DNA of 64,000 nt from SFLA01 sp045595785 (GCA_045595785.1 JAZOBE010000015.1:1-64000); one strand, 5' to 3'. Shown: positions 32,153 to 40,886, counted from the stretch's first letter. Notes: generated from the sequence alone by a model not told the origin. Made by a program: numbers and translations.

Positions 32153-33384
32153 AAGGGTATTTCCTTTCTTTTTATTATTACTGCGTACAGATTAGGGAAC
32201 AGCATAAGTGCATTAAAAATATCCGCCGTCTGCCATGCCGCCTCCGCACTCCAAACACAGCCTATGAATGCGGTTGCCACCGCGCAGATACGGTATATTA
32301 AAAATGGTATCGGATGGGAACCGAATATGTATCTTATCAGCGTTTCGCTGTAAAAGCACCAGCTTATAACTGCAGCGTATGCCAGTACGCCTACGGATAC
32401 CGCCAATACGATACCGCCCAATGAGCCGAAAGAAACAAAAAACATTTCTTCCGCCGTTTCGCTTCCCGAGCAAAGGAGCGCCAGCGCTGTCAGCGTGCTT
32501 ACGGCAAAAGTATCTGCAAATATTTCAATAATTCCAAAATTCGCCGCCTTTTCGGGGGTAGTGTCCGCCGCCGCGTGGGCGATGGGTGATGATCCCATTC
32601 CCGCTTCGTGGGAGAACACACCCTTGGATACTCCCGTTTTCAGGGCTTGGGATATTACGGTTCCGCTTATTCCGGCACCAAGCTCCTTTAGCCCGAAAGC
32701 AGACGTAAAAATATCCTTTACAGCCTGCGGAAATCGGGATATATTGCATATTGTTATTCCCGTTACGGCGCAAATAAAAATTATTGCCGCAGCAGGAACG
32801 AGAAAAGCGTTTGTTTTTGCAATTACCTTTTGCCCGCCAAACACCGCAGGCAAAAGCAAAAGAGCAAATACTGCTCCCGCTACAACGGCAGAGACTCCGG
32901 CCTCTCTTGCGGAAAGTGAAAACGCACTTGCCTGCGCCAGATTTCCGCTTCCAAGAGATGATAATATTCCCATTACGGCAAAAAACAAAGCTGTTTTTTT
33001 CTTGCCTGCTTTTTTAAGCACGTCAGAAGCGCTTCCGCCGTTTTTCCCCTTTTCGCGGACGGTTATATAGTTTTCCGCGTATTTCAGCATCATACACAAA
33101 AAGGAACTCATCCACATCCAGAACAGTGCACCTGCGCCTCCCTCGGACAAGGCGTACGCCACACCGGTTATGCTTCCCACTCCGACAGTACCGCCCAAGG
33201 CGGTCATAAGCCCTTTTATGGGGGAAATCCCATTGTTGGAGGATTCAGCTTTAACGCTGTTTACTATCTTTTTCATACAGCGTATTGGGTAAAATCTGCT
33301 TTTTACCGTAAAATATATTCCCGTACCCGTAAGCAGTCCAACGGTGGGCAGAGACCACAGCAGGTCCCGTATAACGCCAAGCAA
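32149..33384 (-). CDS. Amino acid:Na+ symporter, AGCS (alanine or glycine) family
   Basis: About 411 residues with ten or so transmembrane segments. LMTALGGTVGVGSITGVAYAL near the N-terminus and GVFSHEAGMGSSPIAHAAA near the middle are hallmarks of the AGCS family, which imports alanine or glycine with sodium. An ATG at 33393 directly abuts the AAAGGAG sequence with no spacing, so I prefer the TTG at 33384, eight bases downstream of it. The gene heads a unit with the P-type ATPase and the esterase. No glycine riboswitch is visible upstream. Confidence 0.9.
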   Translation of the reverse strand: MLGVIRDLLWSLPTVGLLTGTGIYFTVKSRFYPIRCMKKIVNSVKAESSNNGISPIKGLMTALGGTVGVGSITGVAYALSEGGAGALFWMWMSSFLCMMLKYAENYITVREKGKNGGSASDVLKKAGKKKTALFFAVMGILSSLGSGNLAQASAFSLSAREAGVSAVVAGAVFALLLLPAVFGGQKVIAKTNAFLVPAAAIIFICAVTGITICNISRFPQAVKDIFTSAFGLKELGAGISGTVISQALKTGVSKGVFSHEAGMGSSPIAHAAADTTPEKAANFGIIEIFADTFAVSTLTALALLCSGSETAEEMFFVSFGSLGGIVLAVSVGVLAYAAVISWCFYSETLIRYIFGSHPIPFLIYRICAVATAFIGCVWSAEAAWQTADIFNALMLFPNLYAVIIKRKEIPF

Positions 33385-33414
33385 AAAAGACATCTCCTTT
33401 TTTAAAAAAAGTCA

Positions 33415-33443
33415 TTGCATATAGTTGAAAAGGGTGTTAAAAT
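33415..33443 (+). promoter_or_regulatory. Promoter of the SDR-dipeptidase pair
   Basis: TTGCAT (33415-33420), 17 bp, TAAAAT (33438-33443), 34 bp before the GTG start of the SDR gene. Confidence 0.55.
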
Positions 33444-33477
33444 ATATCATGTATGTGTTTAACGGAGGTATTGTATA

Positions 33478-34242
33478 GTGAATACGGCAATTATCACAGG
33501 CGCATCTTCAGGCCTTGGCAAGGAATACGTGCTTGCCGCTGCAAAGAAATATACGGATATTAAGGAATTCTGGCTTATTGCCAGACGAACAGAACTGCTG
33601 GAGGAGATCAAATCGGTTCTTCCTGCAGACCTTAGCGTAAAAATAATTCCCATGGATCTTAACGACAGAGCTACTACTCGGGAATTCAAGACCTTGCTTG
33701 AGCAGGAAAAGCCCGATATAAAGCTGCTTATAAATAACGCCGGCTTTGGTAAGCTGGGCAACGTATGGGAGATAGATGCAGACGTTCAGCGTGATATGGT
33801 GGACCTTAACTGCGGCGCACTCACCGCACTTACTGCTGTTGCTATTCCTTATATGTCTGCCGGAAGCGGTATTCTTAACGTATGCTCTATAGCATCCTTT
33901 GTGCCCAACCCCAGAATGACGGTATATTCATCTACAAAAGCCTACGTTATGTCTTTTTCCCGCGCTTTGCGTGAGGAATTGAAGAGTAAGAAAATAAACG
34001 TGCTTGCTGTGTGTCCCGGCCCTATGAGTACAGAATTTTTATCCCGTGCTCATATCAGCAAGGGTGCATCCAAGACCTTTGATACACTTCCGTACTGCAA
34101 CCCCAAGACGGTTGCCGAAAAGAGTCTCTCCGCTCTTCGTAAGGGTAAAGCCGTATACACCAACCGTTTCTTATATAAGCTTTATAGAGTTATCGGCAAG
34201 CTTACGCCCAAGTGTATTATGATGAAATTCGCAAAGTGCTGA
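33478..34242 (+). CDS. Short-chain dehydrogenase/reductase (SDR) family oxidoreductase
   Basis: 254 residues with classical SDR motifs: NAD(P)-binding TGASSGLGKEY near the N-terminus, LINNAGFG, a catalytic Ser in NVCSIASF and the Y-x-x-x-K in YSSTKAYVMSF. The C-terminal part (YKLYRVIGKLTPKCIM) is hydrophobic and basic and may touch the membrane. The start is GTG at 33478 with ACGGAGG upstream. Substrate unknown. A dipeptidase gene follows after 16 bp, so they are probably co-transcribed. Confidence 0.9.
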   Translation: MNTAIITGASSGLGKEYVLAAAKKYTDIKEFWLIARRTELLEEIKSVLPADLSVKIIPMDLNDRATTREFKTLLEQEKPDIKLLINNAGFGKLGNVWEIDADVQRDMVDLNCGALTALTAVAIPYMSAGSGILNVCSIASFVPNPRMTVYSSTKAYVMSFSRALREELKSKKINVLAVCPGPMSTEFLSRAHISKGASKTFDTLPYCNPKTVAEKSLSALRKGKAVYTNRFLYKLYRVIGKLTPKCIMMKFAKC

Positions 34243-34258
34243 AAGGAAGTATATTTTT

Positions 34259-35647
34259 ATGTTGAATATAGCAGATAAAGTAAAAGCGTTTATGGAAAGA
34301 GAGGATATCAAAGTTCAGTTTGAGAAGGACTTGGCGGATATAATCTCCATTCCCTCCGTTTCGGAAAAGGGTGAGGGAAAATACGTTTTCGGTGAAAACT
34401 GCGCAAAGGTTCTTGATACCACTCTCGCTATCGGTGAGAGATACGGCTTTACTCCCGAAAACCACGATTATTACTGCGGCTCACTTATTTACGGTGAGGG
34501 TGACAGAGAAGTGGGTATCGTTTCCCATTTGGACGTTGTTCCCTGCGGCGGCGGTTGGAGCGTTGAGCCTTATGCGCTTACCATTAAGGACAATTTGTAT
34601 ATGGGCAGAGGCACCGAGGATGACAAGGGTCCTATGCTTGTTTCTATGTATGCACTCCGCTTTATTATGGAAAGCGGAATCAAGCTTCCTTTTGCGGTTC
34701 GTATGATTCTTGGATGCGACGAGGAGGTTGGCAGTACCGACCTTCGCCACTTCGTTTCCGTTCGCAAAGCACCTGATTTTTCCTTTACTCCCGATAGCGG
34801 ATTCCCCGTTTGTATAGGCGAAAAGGGTATTTTCTCTTTTGACCTTCTTTTAGGCGAAAAGCCCGAGAGTATTCTTGAAATAAAGGGCGGTACCGCCAGC
34901 AACTCCGTAGCGGATTCCGCATACTGTGTTGTTAAAACTGATATAAATCTCGATTCAGCAGATGGAATTACCGTTTCACGTGAGGGAGATAACCTGCGTA
35001 TTACCGCTACCGGCAAGGGTGCGCACGCCTCTCTTCCCGAAAACAGCGTAAGTGCTGTAAAGCTTCTCTGCGATTATCTTGTCAGCACCGGCATTTGTGC
35101 TGACGATAGCTTTAAGTTCCTTGCTTCCGCTTGCTCCGAGTACAAGGGTGCATCATTCGGAATAGATAAAGAGGATAAGGATTTCGGTTATCTTACCTGC
35201 ATCTGCGGTCTGTTGGGTGAAAAGGACGGTAAGATTTGCGCAAACTTTAACGTGCGCTATATTCCTTCCGTTCCTTACGATGAAATAATGAGCACTATCA
35301 ACCTTACTGTTGGCAAATACGGTTATTCCGCATACAGCGGCGGCTGTTCCGAGGGATATATCATGTCCTCTGACGACCCTCGTATTCAGGCGCTTACCGA
35401 GTCCTGCCGTGATATCATTCCCGATGAATGTACTCCATACACCATGGGCGGCGGTACTTACGCAAGATACCTCAAAAACACCGTTGCATTCGGTGCTACC
35501 ATTTCCGCACACCGCGGTCAGTTGGGTGAAGGCAAGGGCGGCGCTCACGAAAGAGACGAGTATCTCTCCCGTGAGGAGGTCATAAAAGCGGCACAGATAT
35601 TCGTTCTGTCTCTGCTTCGTCTTGCTAAGGTTTATTCGGCGGAGTAA
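34259..35647 (+). CDS. M20 family dipeptidase (PepV/Sapep-like)
   Basis: 462 residues. The dinuclear zinc site is complete: SHLDVVPCGG (His and Asp), GRGTEDDKGP (bridging Asp), CDEEVGS (Glu-Glu), FTPDSGFP and a C-terminal SAHRGQLGEGKGGAHERDE (His). A lid domain lies between about residues 190 and 330. These cytosolic enzymes split dipeptides with an unblocked N-terminus, here probably to recycle imported peptides. It overlaps the convergent yqfD gene by 23 bp at the 3' ends, with no terminator visible between them. Confidence 0.93.
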   Translation: MLNIADKVKAFMEREDIKVQFEKDLADIISIPSVSEKGEGKYVFGENCAKVLDTTLAIGERYGFTPENHDYYCGSLIYGEGDREVGIVSHLDVVPCGGGWSVEPYALTIKDNLYMGRGTEDDKGPMLVSMYALRFIMESGIKLPFAVRMILGCDEEVGSTDLRHFVSVRKAPDFSFTPDSGFPVCIGEKGIFSFDLLLGEKPESILEIKGGTASNSVADSAYCVVKTDINLDSADGITVSREGDNLRITATGKGAHASLPENSVSAVKLLCDYLVSTGICADDSFKFLASACSEYKGASFGIDKEDKDFGYLTCICGLLGEKDGKICANFNVRYIPSVPYDEIMSTINLTVGKYGYSAYSGGCSEGYIMSSDDPRIQALTESCRDIIPDECTPYTMGGGTYARYLKNTVAFGATISAHRGQLGEGKGGAHERDEYLSREEVIKAAQIFVLSLLRLAKVYSAE

Positions 35648-36821
35648 AAAGAATCTCGCTTCTCAACGCAATATTTTTGTTTATCACAACGCGCGCTTTA
35701 AGTAAGTGCGCGTTGTTTTTTTTATCAAACAAGTGCTCTGTTTCCATACTTGTAATTTCGCCGTCTGCCTCTTTTTCAAGCCAAGTTAAAAAACGCTTTT
35801 CCGCTTCTCGTTTTGCTTCTTCCGCGGTTATTTCGTATTCTTTTTGGATGTATTCCTTGTATATCGCTTTTGATATTCTGAAGGGAAGCTTTAATCCGAA
35901 AAGTGTAATATTTTTTTCTTCGGCAACAATATCATATTTTTCATATCCCGTTTCTTCTGTAAAGAATAAAGAAATGGGGAAACCAAGCACAAAAAGCTGT
36001 GCTTTTTCTTTTGTTTTTCCCGTGTAGCTTTTTCCCGTTTTGTTAAGCGGTATTTCAAAGCATACATTCTCTGTAACGTCTGCATAAACGTATCCCTTTG
36101 CGTTTACCAGCTTGTATGCTCCGTATCGGTTTTCAACAATTCCGTTTATAAGTAATTGCCCTTCGGTAACCACGTCGCCAATCTTTATTTCAGGGTGCCC
36201 CTCCGCCGCAATTACGTTGGTTATTATTCCGTCCTGCTTTGCCACCAGATTGCAGTACCCGTCGGATGGAAACTCTTCTTTCGGCATATAAACTCTTTCA
36301 ATAACGTCAACGGTGGCAACAGTACCTTTAATATTTATAGCAAGAGAAGAAAGCGGTGTATAATCAAGCAAAATGTATTCCGCCGTGCGGTCGGCATCAA
36401 GATTTGGGATAAAGGTTCCCTCCTTTATTCCGTGGGAAAACAATACTTTTTTTATTTCTTCCGTGCTTATATTCACGTTACCCGTCACTTTTATTTCCCA
36501 TACGAACATAGAGGTGTATAACAGTATTGCCGCTCCCAACAAAATTCCCAAATATATCCCGTACCGCTTTCTGTAACGTGACACTATGAAGGGGAGTCCC
36601 TTTCTTTCTGTTATAACCGCCTCTGCCCCTGCTTCGGCGGCGGCAGCAATAAAAGCTTCACAAGAAAAAAGGGAAACCTTTACGGTTATATAATCGTCCT
36701 CTGCAATAGGTGAAAAGAAAAAGATTCCTTTTTTACGGCAGTGCTCAAAAACCATCGGTGCTTGGTGGGCGGGAAGGGATAGGGTATAGGATCCGAATAT
36801 ACTACGTAACGGTCGGTTCAT
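35625..36821 (-). CDS. yqfD: Sporulation protein YqfD
   Basis: 398 residues. An N-terminal cytoplasmic domain (about 1-85) precedes one transmembrane helix (about 88-108, YGIYLGILLGAAILLYTSMFVWEI). A large extracytoplasmic domain then starts with VTGNVNISTEEIKKVL, a POTRA-like beginning typical of YqfD. In Bacillus, yqfC and yqfD are sigma-E-dependent mother-cell genes needed for efficient sporulation. It overlaps yqfC by 20 bp, so the two are translationally coupled. Confidence 0.92.
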   Translation of the reverse strand: MNRPLRSIFGSYTLSLPAHQAPMVFEHCRKKGIFFFSPIAEDDYITVKVSLFSCEAFIAAAAEAGAEAVITERKGLPFIVSRYRKRYGIYLGILLGAAILLYTSMFVWEIKVTGNVNISTEEIKKVLFSHGIKEGTFIPNLDADRTAEYILLDYTPLSSLAINIKGTVATVDVIERVYMPKEEFPSDGYCNLVAKQDGIITNVIAAEGHPEIKIGDVVTEGQLLINGIVENRYGAYKLVNAKGYVYADVTENVCFEIPLNKTGKSYTGKTKEKAQLFVLGFPISLFFTEETGYEKYDIVAEEKNITLFGLKLPFRISKAIYKEYIQKEYEITAEEAKREAEKRFLTWLEKEADGEITSMETEHLFDKKNNAHLLKARVVINKNIALRSEILFTPPNKP

Positions 36822-37041
36822 ATTTCACACCTCGTATTATTCCGTCAATACTTATCTTGTCGCCGGTCAGGTAATGCATTTTCAGGTTTTTTCCGTATAC
36901 GGTAAGAGTAAGCTTTTTTCCTTGAAGTACAATTATATCCTTGCCGTATTCAAGCATTTTCCCATATCCGTCGGCACACAGAAAGGTATTTCCCCGTATC
37001 TCAAGAAAGGTTCCAAATAAACTGTCGGGTGTTTTTTTCAT
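36802..37041 (-). CDS. yqfC: YabP/YqfC family sporulation protein
   Basis: 79 residues, mostly beta strands (GTFLEIRGNTFLCADGYGKMLEYGKDIIVLQGKKLTL is the core; the end reads GDKISIDGIIRGVKYE). Length, position directly before yqfD and the SIDGIIRGVKY motif fit YqfC, a small sporulation protein linked to spore-coat or membrane function. The ribosome binding site GGGAGG lies inside an inverted repeat shared with the divergent ylbJ-like gene. Confidence 0.9.
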   Translation of the reverse strand: MKKTPDSLFGTFLEIRGNTFLCADGYGKMLEYGKDIIVLQGKKLTLTVYGKNLKMHYLTGDKISIDGIIRGVKYEPTVT

Positions 37042-37051
37042 ATTTCAACCG

Positions 37052-37078
37052 CCTCCCATATATATTTATTATGGGAGG
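37052..37078. promoter_or_regulatory. Inverted repeat covering both Shine-Dalgarno sites of divergent sporulation genes
   Basis: CCTCCCATA (37052-37060) and TATGGGAGG (37070-37078) flank a nine-base AT-only loop. Each arm supplies the GGGAGG Shine-Dalgarno of one gene: yqfC leftward and the ylbJ-like gene rightward. CATATATAT and CATAATAA on the two strands resemble the sigma-E -10 (CATAnnnT), so divergent mother-cell promoters may overlap here; this is inference. Confidence 0.45.
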
Positions 37079-37087
37079 TGCGCCTTT

Positions 37088-37978
37088 ATGAATACGACCT
37101 TGCGCCGCTTTTTCGGAATGGGAATAAACGGCTTTTTTGTTTTGCTGTTTATATATCTGCTTGCCCGTCCGGAACTGGCAAGTATATCCTCCAAAAACGC
37201 CGTCTCCTTTTGTATAAGCAGTATCATACCGTCGCTTTATATATACTTGGTGCTGTCGCAGCGTATCGTCGCCATAAGCGGAGTTTCAAAGCTGTGTGCC
37301 AACAAGGTGTGGGGCGGAGTATTCGTTGTGTTACTGGGCTTTTTGTGCGGTTATCCGTCGGGCGCCCGAAATTGCGTTTATTTGTATGAAAACGGGCTGA
37401 TATCCCGCAAAAAAGGGGAATACCTTTGTTGTATAAGCGGCAGTGCCTCCCTTTCCTTTATACTTACTTTTGCAGGCGCTCAAATACTTGAAAGCAGAAT
37501 ACGCGGATTAAAGCTTGCATTGTTTCAAATTCTTGCCGCTGTAATTACGGCGGTCATACTTTATCCGTTTCTGCTTAAGGGAGACGCCTTCGTTTTGTCG
37601 GAAAGCATAAAAAAACGTCCCCGTTCAACAGGATTGACGGAGGCGATTTCAGATTCCGCTTATCTTATGGTGCGTATATGCGGATTTATATGCACCTTTT
37701 TTGTTTTTGGCGGAATAGCGGAGAATATTCTGCCCAGCGACAGTATCTGGGGTGTGGTTATAAGAGGAATGTTAGAGTTTTCGGGCGGAATCTACAGCGC
37801 ATCCAAATTCAGTATAGAAACAAGGGAGGTATTGTGCAGCTTGTTTTTGGGGTTCGGGTCGCTGTCAGCCATAATGCAGACCGCATCCGTTATTAAAGGC
37901 GTATTCTCACTAAAACCTTTTTTGATTTCAAGATTTATCATAGCATCGCTTATGACGGTTTTCGCCTTGCTTACTTGA
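37088..37978 (+). CDS. YlbJ-like sporulation integral membrane protein
   Basis: 296 residues with about eight transmembrane segments. GFLCGYPSGARNCVYLYENGLISRKKGEYL followed by a small-residue-rich helix is the pattern of the YlbJ/nucleoside-recognition (Gate) family, in which GYPxGA is conserved. It is shorter than typical YlbJ (about 400). In Bacillus, ylbJ is a sigma-E gene needed for spore cortex formation. Divergence from yqfC-yqfD supports a sporulation role. The ATG at 37088 follows GGGAGGTG. Confidence 0.82.
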   Translation: MNTTLRRFFGMGINGFFVLLFIYLLARPELASISSKNAVSFCISSIIPSLYIYLVLSQRIVAISGVSKLCANKVWGGVFVVLLGFLCGYPSGARNCVYLYENGLISRKKGEYLCCISGSASLSFILTFAGAQILESRIRGLKLALFQILAAVITAVILYPFLLKGDAFVLSESIKKRPRSTGLTEAISDSAYLMVRICGFICTFFVFGGIAENILPSDSIWGVVIRGMLEFSGGIYSASKFSIETREVLCSLFLGFGSLSAIMQTASVIKGVFSLKPFLISRFIIASLMTVFALLT

Positions 37979-38003
37979 CAAAACGAGGAATAGGTCGTAT
38001 AAT
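37975..38003 (+). promoter_or_regulatory. Promoter of the small Cys-rich protein
   Basis: TTGACA (37975-37980) and TATAAT (37998-38003) with a 17-bp spacer, a perfect sigma-A consensus. The -35 overlaps the stop codon of the ylbJ-like gene. The -10 lies 18 bp before the ATG, so the leader is only about a dozen bases. Confidence 0.8.
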
Positions 38004-38021
38004 AAGGACGAGGTGAAAAAA

Positions 38022-38216
38022 ATGTCCGCATCTGTCGATAAAAGCTGTATCAACTGCATACATTCCAACGGCGAATTTGAAGGCTGTTATTGCGTACATA
38101 AGGGCGCAGTGTCTGCCCACGGCAACTGTCGCAAGTATAAGCTTGACCTGCTTAAAATAAAGCCTCGTCCTCCCATTAATTTGAATACACAAGATATCAG
38201 TATCGAAGCTATATAA
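38022..38216 (+). CDS. Small cysteine-rich protein, 64 aa
   Basis: The ATG at 38022 sits seven bases after AAGGACGAGG; a GTG at 38013 is too close to it. Cysteines occur as C-x2-C (CINC), C-x-C (CYC) and one more Cys (GNCRKY), with two His nearby, suggesting a small zinc-binding or redox fold in the first 40 residues and a Pro-rich tail. No known family recognised. It has its own consensus promoter and terminator, so it is likely expressed in growing cells. Confidence 0.7.
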   Translation: MSASVDKSCINCIHSNGEFEGCYCVHKGAVSAHGNCRKYKLDLLKIKPRPPINLNTQDISIEAI

Positions 38217-38238
38217 ACAAAAATCTTTCAGCTATTCT

Positions 38239-38277
38239 AAAACAGCCTTAGCTCCCAACGGGAGAGAAGGCTGTTTT
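38239..38277 (+). terminator. Terminator after the small Cys-rich gene
   Basis: Outer stem AAAACAGCCTT/AAGGCTGTTTT (38239-38249 with 38267-38277) and an inner CTCCC/GGGAG stem. Symmetric A/T ends allow action in both directions. Confidence 0.85.
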
Positions 38278-38302
38278 GTGTTTTACGGGAATGATAAAGC
38301 TA

Positions 38303-38331
38303 TTGACAAATCTATTTTTGTGTGATAAAAT
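38303..38331 (+). promoter_or_regulatory. Promoter of the TetR-ABC exporter operon
   Basis: TTGACA (38303-38308), 17 bp, TAAAAT (38326-38331), 44 bp before the tetR-type gene. Confidence 0.75.
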
Positions 38332-38339
38332 ATCAAACG

Positions 38340-38359
38340 ATATATAACATAAGATATAT
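38340..38359. promoter_or_regulatory. Candidate TetR operator
   Basis: ATATAT (38340-38345) and ATATAT (38354-38359), separated by 8 bp, form a small dyad between the -10 box and the ribosome binding site. Its place fits self-repression by the regulator encoded just downstream, but AT-rich dyads are common by chance. Confidence 0.3.
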
Positions 38360-38374
38360 TAATGGAGGTGCGCT

Positions 38375-38938
38375 ATGCCGCCGAAAGTAAGAATTACAAA
38401 AGAAGATATTATTAATGCTGCGGTGGAGCTTGTAAGAGAAAACGGGGAAGGGGCAGTAAATGCAAGAGCTGTCGCTGCAGCTTTGAATTGCTCCACACAG
38501 CCTGTGTTTTCTAACTTTGATACTATGGATGAACTGCAAAAAGCTATGTTAAATGCAGTGTACGACCGCTATCGGGGGTTTATTAAAAACGAGGTCGAAA
38601 GCGGACAGTATCCCACATATAAAGCCTTTGGCATGGCATATATTCGCTTTGCTAAAGAAGAAAAGGAGCTGTTTAAGCTGATCTTTATGCGAGACAGAAC
38701 CGGAGAGGATATGTCTCCCACGTTGGACTTCGAGGAGTCCGCTCAAATGATTATGAAAGCAAGCGGTGTAACTATAGAAAAGGCAAGATTAATGCACTTG
38801 GAGATATGGACTTGCGTTCACGGAATCGGAACAATGCTTGCCACATCCTTTTTACCCCTTGAGCGGGAGCTTATCAGCGATATGCTTACCGATGTGTATC
38901 ATGGGATACGCGCGCGTCACCTTACGGAGGAAAAGTAA
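38375..38938 (+). CDS. TetR family transcriptional regulator
   Basis: 187 residues. The N-terminal helix-turn-helix (residues about 8-55: ITKEDIINAAVELVRENG, then NARAVAAALNCSTQPVFSNF) is TetR-like. The C-terminal half (LEIWTCVHGIGTML) resembles the WHG-type ligand domain. It probably represses its own operon and the ABC exporter that follows 1 bp later. Ligand unknown; a drug or antimicrobial peptide is plausible given the exporter. Confidence 0.9.
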   Translation: MPPKVRITKEDIINAAVELVRENGEGAVNARAVAAALNCSTQPVFSNFDTMDELQKAMLNAVYDRYRGFIKNEVESGQYPTYKAFGMAYIRFAKEEKELFKLIFMRDRTGEDMSPTLDFEESAQMIMKASGVTIEKARLMHLEIWTCVHGIGTMLATSFLPLERELISDMLTDVYHGIRARHLTEEK

Positions 38939-38939
38939 A

Positions 38940-39668
38940 ATGTATGCAATAAAAACAGACGGTCTTACAAAGCGGTACCGCGATATTACAGCCGTCGATA
39001 AACTGTCGCTTTGTGTCAAAGAGGGAGAATTATTTTCTCTTTTGGGAGTAAACGGCGCCGGAAAAACCACAACTATAAAAATGCTTTCTTGCCTTACGGC
39101 ACCCACAAGCGGAGATGCTTTTCTGAACGGAAAAAGTATTTGCAACGATTCTGCCTCCGTAAAATCAATTATAGCCGTTTCACCGCAGGAAACTGCGGTT
39201 GCGCCCGGACTGTCCGTTGGCGAAAATCTTGAACTTATGTGCGGTGTTTACGGGTTTTCAAAGAATAAGCAAAAAGAGAAAATAAATGAACTTACCAAAC
39301 TGCTTGGACTTGAAAGTGTATTAAAAAGGAAAGCAGGTAAGCTATCAGGCGGCTGGCAGAGGCGTTTAAGTATAGCAATGGCACTTATCAGTGAGCCTAA
39401 AATTCTTTTTCTCGATGAACCTACTCTCGGTCTTGACGTTATTGCGCGGAGCGAGCTTTGGCAGCTTATTCGTTCCTTAAAAGGCAAGATTACGATTATT
39501 CTAACTACACACTATATGGAAGAAGCCGAGTCGCTTTCCGACCGTATTGGGATTATGAAGGACGGCAGGCTTATAATATGTGATACCGCAGAAAAGATAA
39601 AGGAATCTGCAAATACGGAAAGCTTTGAGCAAGCGTTTGTACGTATTGTCAAGGGGGTGGCACAATGA
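38940..39668 (+). CDS. ABC transporter ATP-binding protein (drug/peptide exporter type)
   Basis: 242 residues with Walker A GVNGAGKTT, signature LSGGWQRR, Walker B ILFLDEPTLGLD and switch His in LTTHYMEEAE. It belongs to the DrrA/CcmA-like single-domain ATPases that pair with ABC-2 permeases. The ATG has GGAGG upstream. It overlaps the permease gene by 4 bp (ATGA), so equal production of the two subunits is likely. Confidence 0.94.
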   Translation: MYAIKTDGLTKRYRDITAVDKLSLCVKEGELFSLLGVNGAGKTTTIKMLSCLTAPTSGDAFLNGKSICNDSASVKSIIAVSPQETAVAPGLSVGENLELMCGVYGFSKNKQKEKINELTKLLGLESVLKRKAGKLSGGWQRRLSIAMALISEPKILFLDEPTLGLDVIARSELWQLIRSLKGKITIILTTHYMEEAESLSDRIGIMKDGRLIICDTAEKIKESANTESFEQAFVRIVKGVAQ

Positions 39669-40396
39669 GAATGTTCACTTTTGCGAAGAGAAATGCAAAA
39701 GAGATTGTTCGGGATCCGTTGAACATTTGCTTTGGTTTGGGCTTTCCGCTCGTCTTGATTTTACTGCTAAGCGCAATTCAGGCAAACGTGCCTGTTCCTT
39801 TGTTTGAGATAGAGCATTTAACTCCCGGAATTATTGTGTTCGGACTTTCGTTTATGACTCTCTTTTCCGCAACGCTGATTTCCAAGGATAGGGGCAGTTC
39901 GTTGCTTCAGAGATTATATACAACTCCTCTTACACCCATTGATTTTATTCTGGGGTATACTTTGCCTATCATTCCCTTCGCCGCGGCGCAAGGTACGGTC
40001 TGCTATATAGTTGCTATACTGCTCGGACTTGATATAACAGTCAATATCGTATTTGCCGTTCTTGCTGTCATACCTATATCTATCCTTTTCATTGCACTTG
40101 GTTTACTGTTCGGCAGTATTTTGAAGGATAAACAAGTAGGCGGAATATGCGGAGGATTGCTTACAAATCTTACAGCGTGGATGTCGGGCGCTTGGTTTGA
40201 CCTTGAGCTCGTGGGCGGTATATTCAAGAAAATAGCATACGCATTGCCCTTTGTTCATGCCGTGGAAGCGGAACGTGCCGTGCTTTCCGGAAATTATGCT
40301 GATATATTCCCTCATTTATGGTGGGTATTGGGATATGGGGCAGCTGCGCTTACCATAGCTGTGCTTTTGTTCTTGCGACAAATGAGAAAGCAATAG
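39665..40396 (+). CDS. ABC-2 type transporter permease
   Basis: 243 residues with six predicted transmembrane helices. FAKRNAKEIVRDPLNICFGLGFP near the N-terminus is the usual start of ABC-2 permeases, followed by a short outer loop, FGLSFMTLFSATLISKDRGSSLLQRL and a long hydrophobic C-terminal half. It forms the exporter channel with the preceding ATPase, under the TetR regulator. A strong terminator follows. Confidence 0.92.
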   Translation: MRMFTFAKRNAKEIVRDPLNICFGLGFPLVLILLLSAIQANVPVPLFEIEHLTPGIIVFGLSFMTLFSATLISKDRGSSLLQRLYTTPLTPIDFILGYTLPIIPFAAAQGTVCYIVAILLGLDITVNIVFAVLAVIPISILFIALGLLFGSILKDKQVGGICGGLLTNLTAWMSGAWFDLELVGGIFKKIAYALPFVHAVEAERAVLSGNYADIFPHLWWVLGYGAAALTIAVLLFLRQMRKQ

Positions 40397-40400
40397 TAAT

Positions 40401-40431
40401 AAAACCCTCGCACAAACTGTGCGAGGGTTTT
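40401..40431. terminator. Bidirectional terminator between the ABC exporter and the lipoprotein gene
   Basis: A perfect 14-bp stem (40401-40414 with 40418-40431) with a three-base loop and A4/T4 ends. It serves both converging operons. Confidence 0.9.
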
Positions 40432-40433
40432 AA

Positions 40434-40886
40434 TCATTTTATGATTTCATAGCCTTGTTTTGTGTAGTGAGCGTCTTCGTATTGTTCTGTAAGCAGAGAA
40501 AGGCTTTCAAAATGCACGGAATTATTGATAACGCACACCATACATGCAGTTTCATCGTTAGAAACCAACGAATATATCTTTTTAACCGACCTTATATCAT
40601 AATAATCCATAGCGTCCTTATATCCGTACACCGTTTCGTAAAACTCACAGGTGTATTCCTTGATAGCCCCGTTTTCCTCTACATAAATGAGGTAAACGAT
40701 GCAATCCAGTGCGGTATCATAAGGCTTTTTTACTACCAGCTTTTCCTCGTCTGAAACACCGATATCCGCAATAATACTTTCCATTCTTTCGTCGGAACGG
40801 GAAATATCATCGTCGGAATATCCTTCGCATGAGGTAAAAATCAGGCAGAATAAAACAAGCAAAATAATAAATATTTGCTTTTTCAT
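40434..40886 (-). CDS. Small predicted lipoprotein
   Basis: 150 residues. The signal peptide MKKQIFIILLVLFCLIFTSC ends in a lipobox (FTSC). The mature part is acidic and mixed alpha/beta (DEKLVVKKPYDTALDCIVYLIYVEENG, then YGYKDAMDYYDI) with no recognised family. The start codon overlaps the asd stop by one base, so it is the last gene of the long minus-strand run. Two further cysteines (CMVC) lie in the mature domain. Confidence 0.78.
   Translation of the reverse strand: MKKQIFIILLVLFCLIFTSCEGYSDDDISRSDERMESIIADIGVSDEEKLVVKKPYDTALDCIVYLIYVEENGAIKEYTCEFYETVYGYKDAMDYYDIRSVKKIYSLVSNDETACMVCVINNSVHFESLSLLTEQYEDAHYTKQGYEIIK

Noticed and set aside
32149..33393. Glycine riboswitch upstream of the AGCS symporter
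   Set aside because: The upstream gap to the divergent SDR gene is under 100 bp and shows no paired aptamer-like structure.
37052..37078. Terminator between yqfC and the ylbJ-like gene
   Set aside because: The genes diverge, the hairpin loop is AT-only and no T run follows; it is better read as overlapping ribosome binding sites and promoters.
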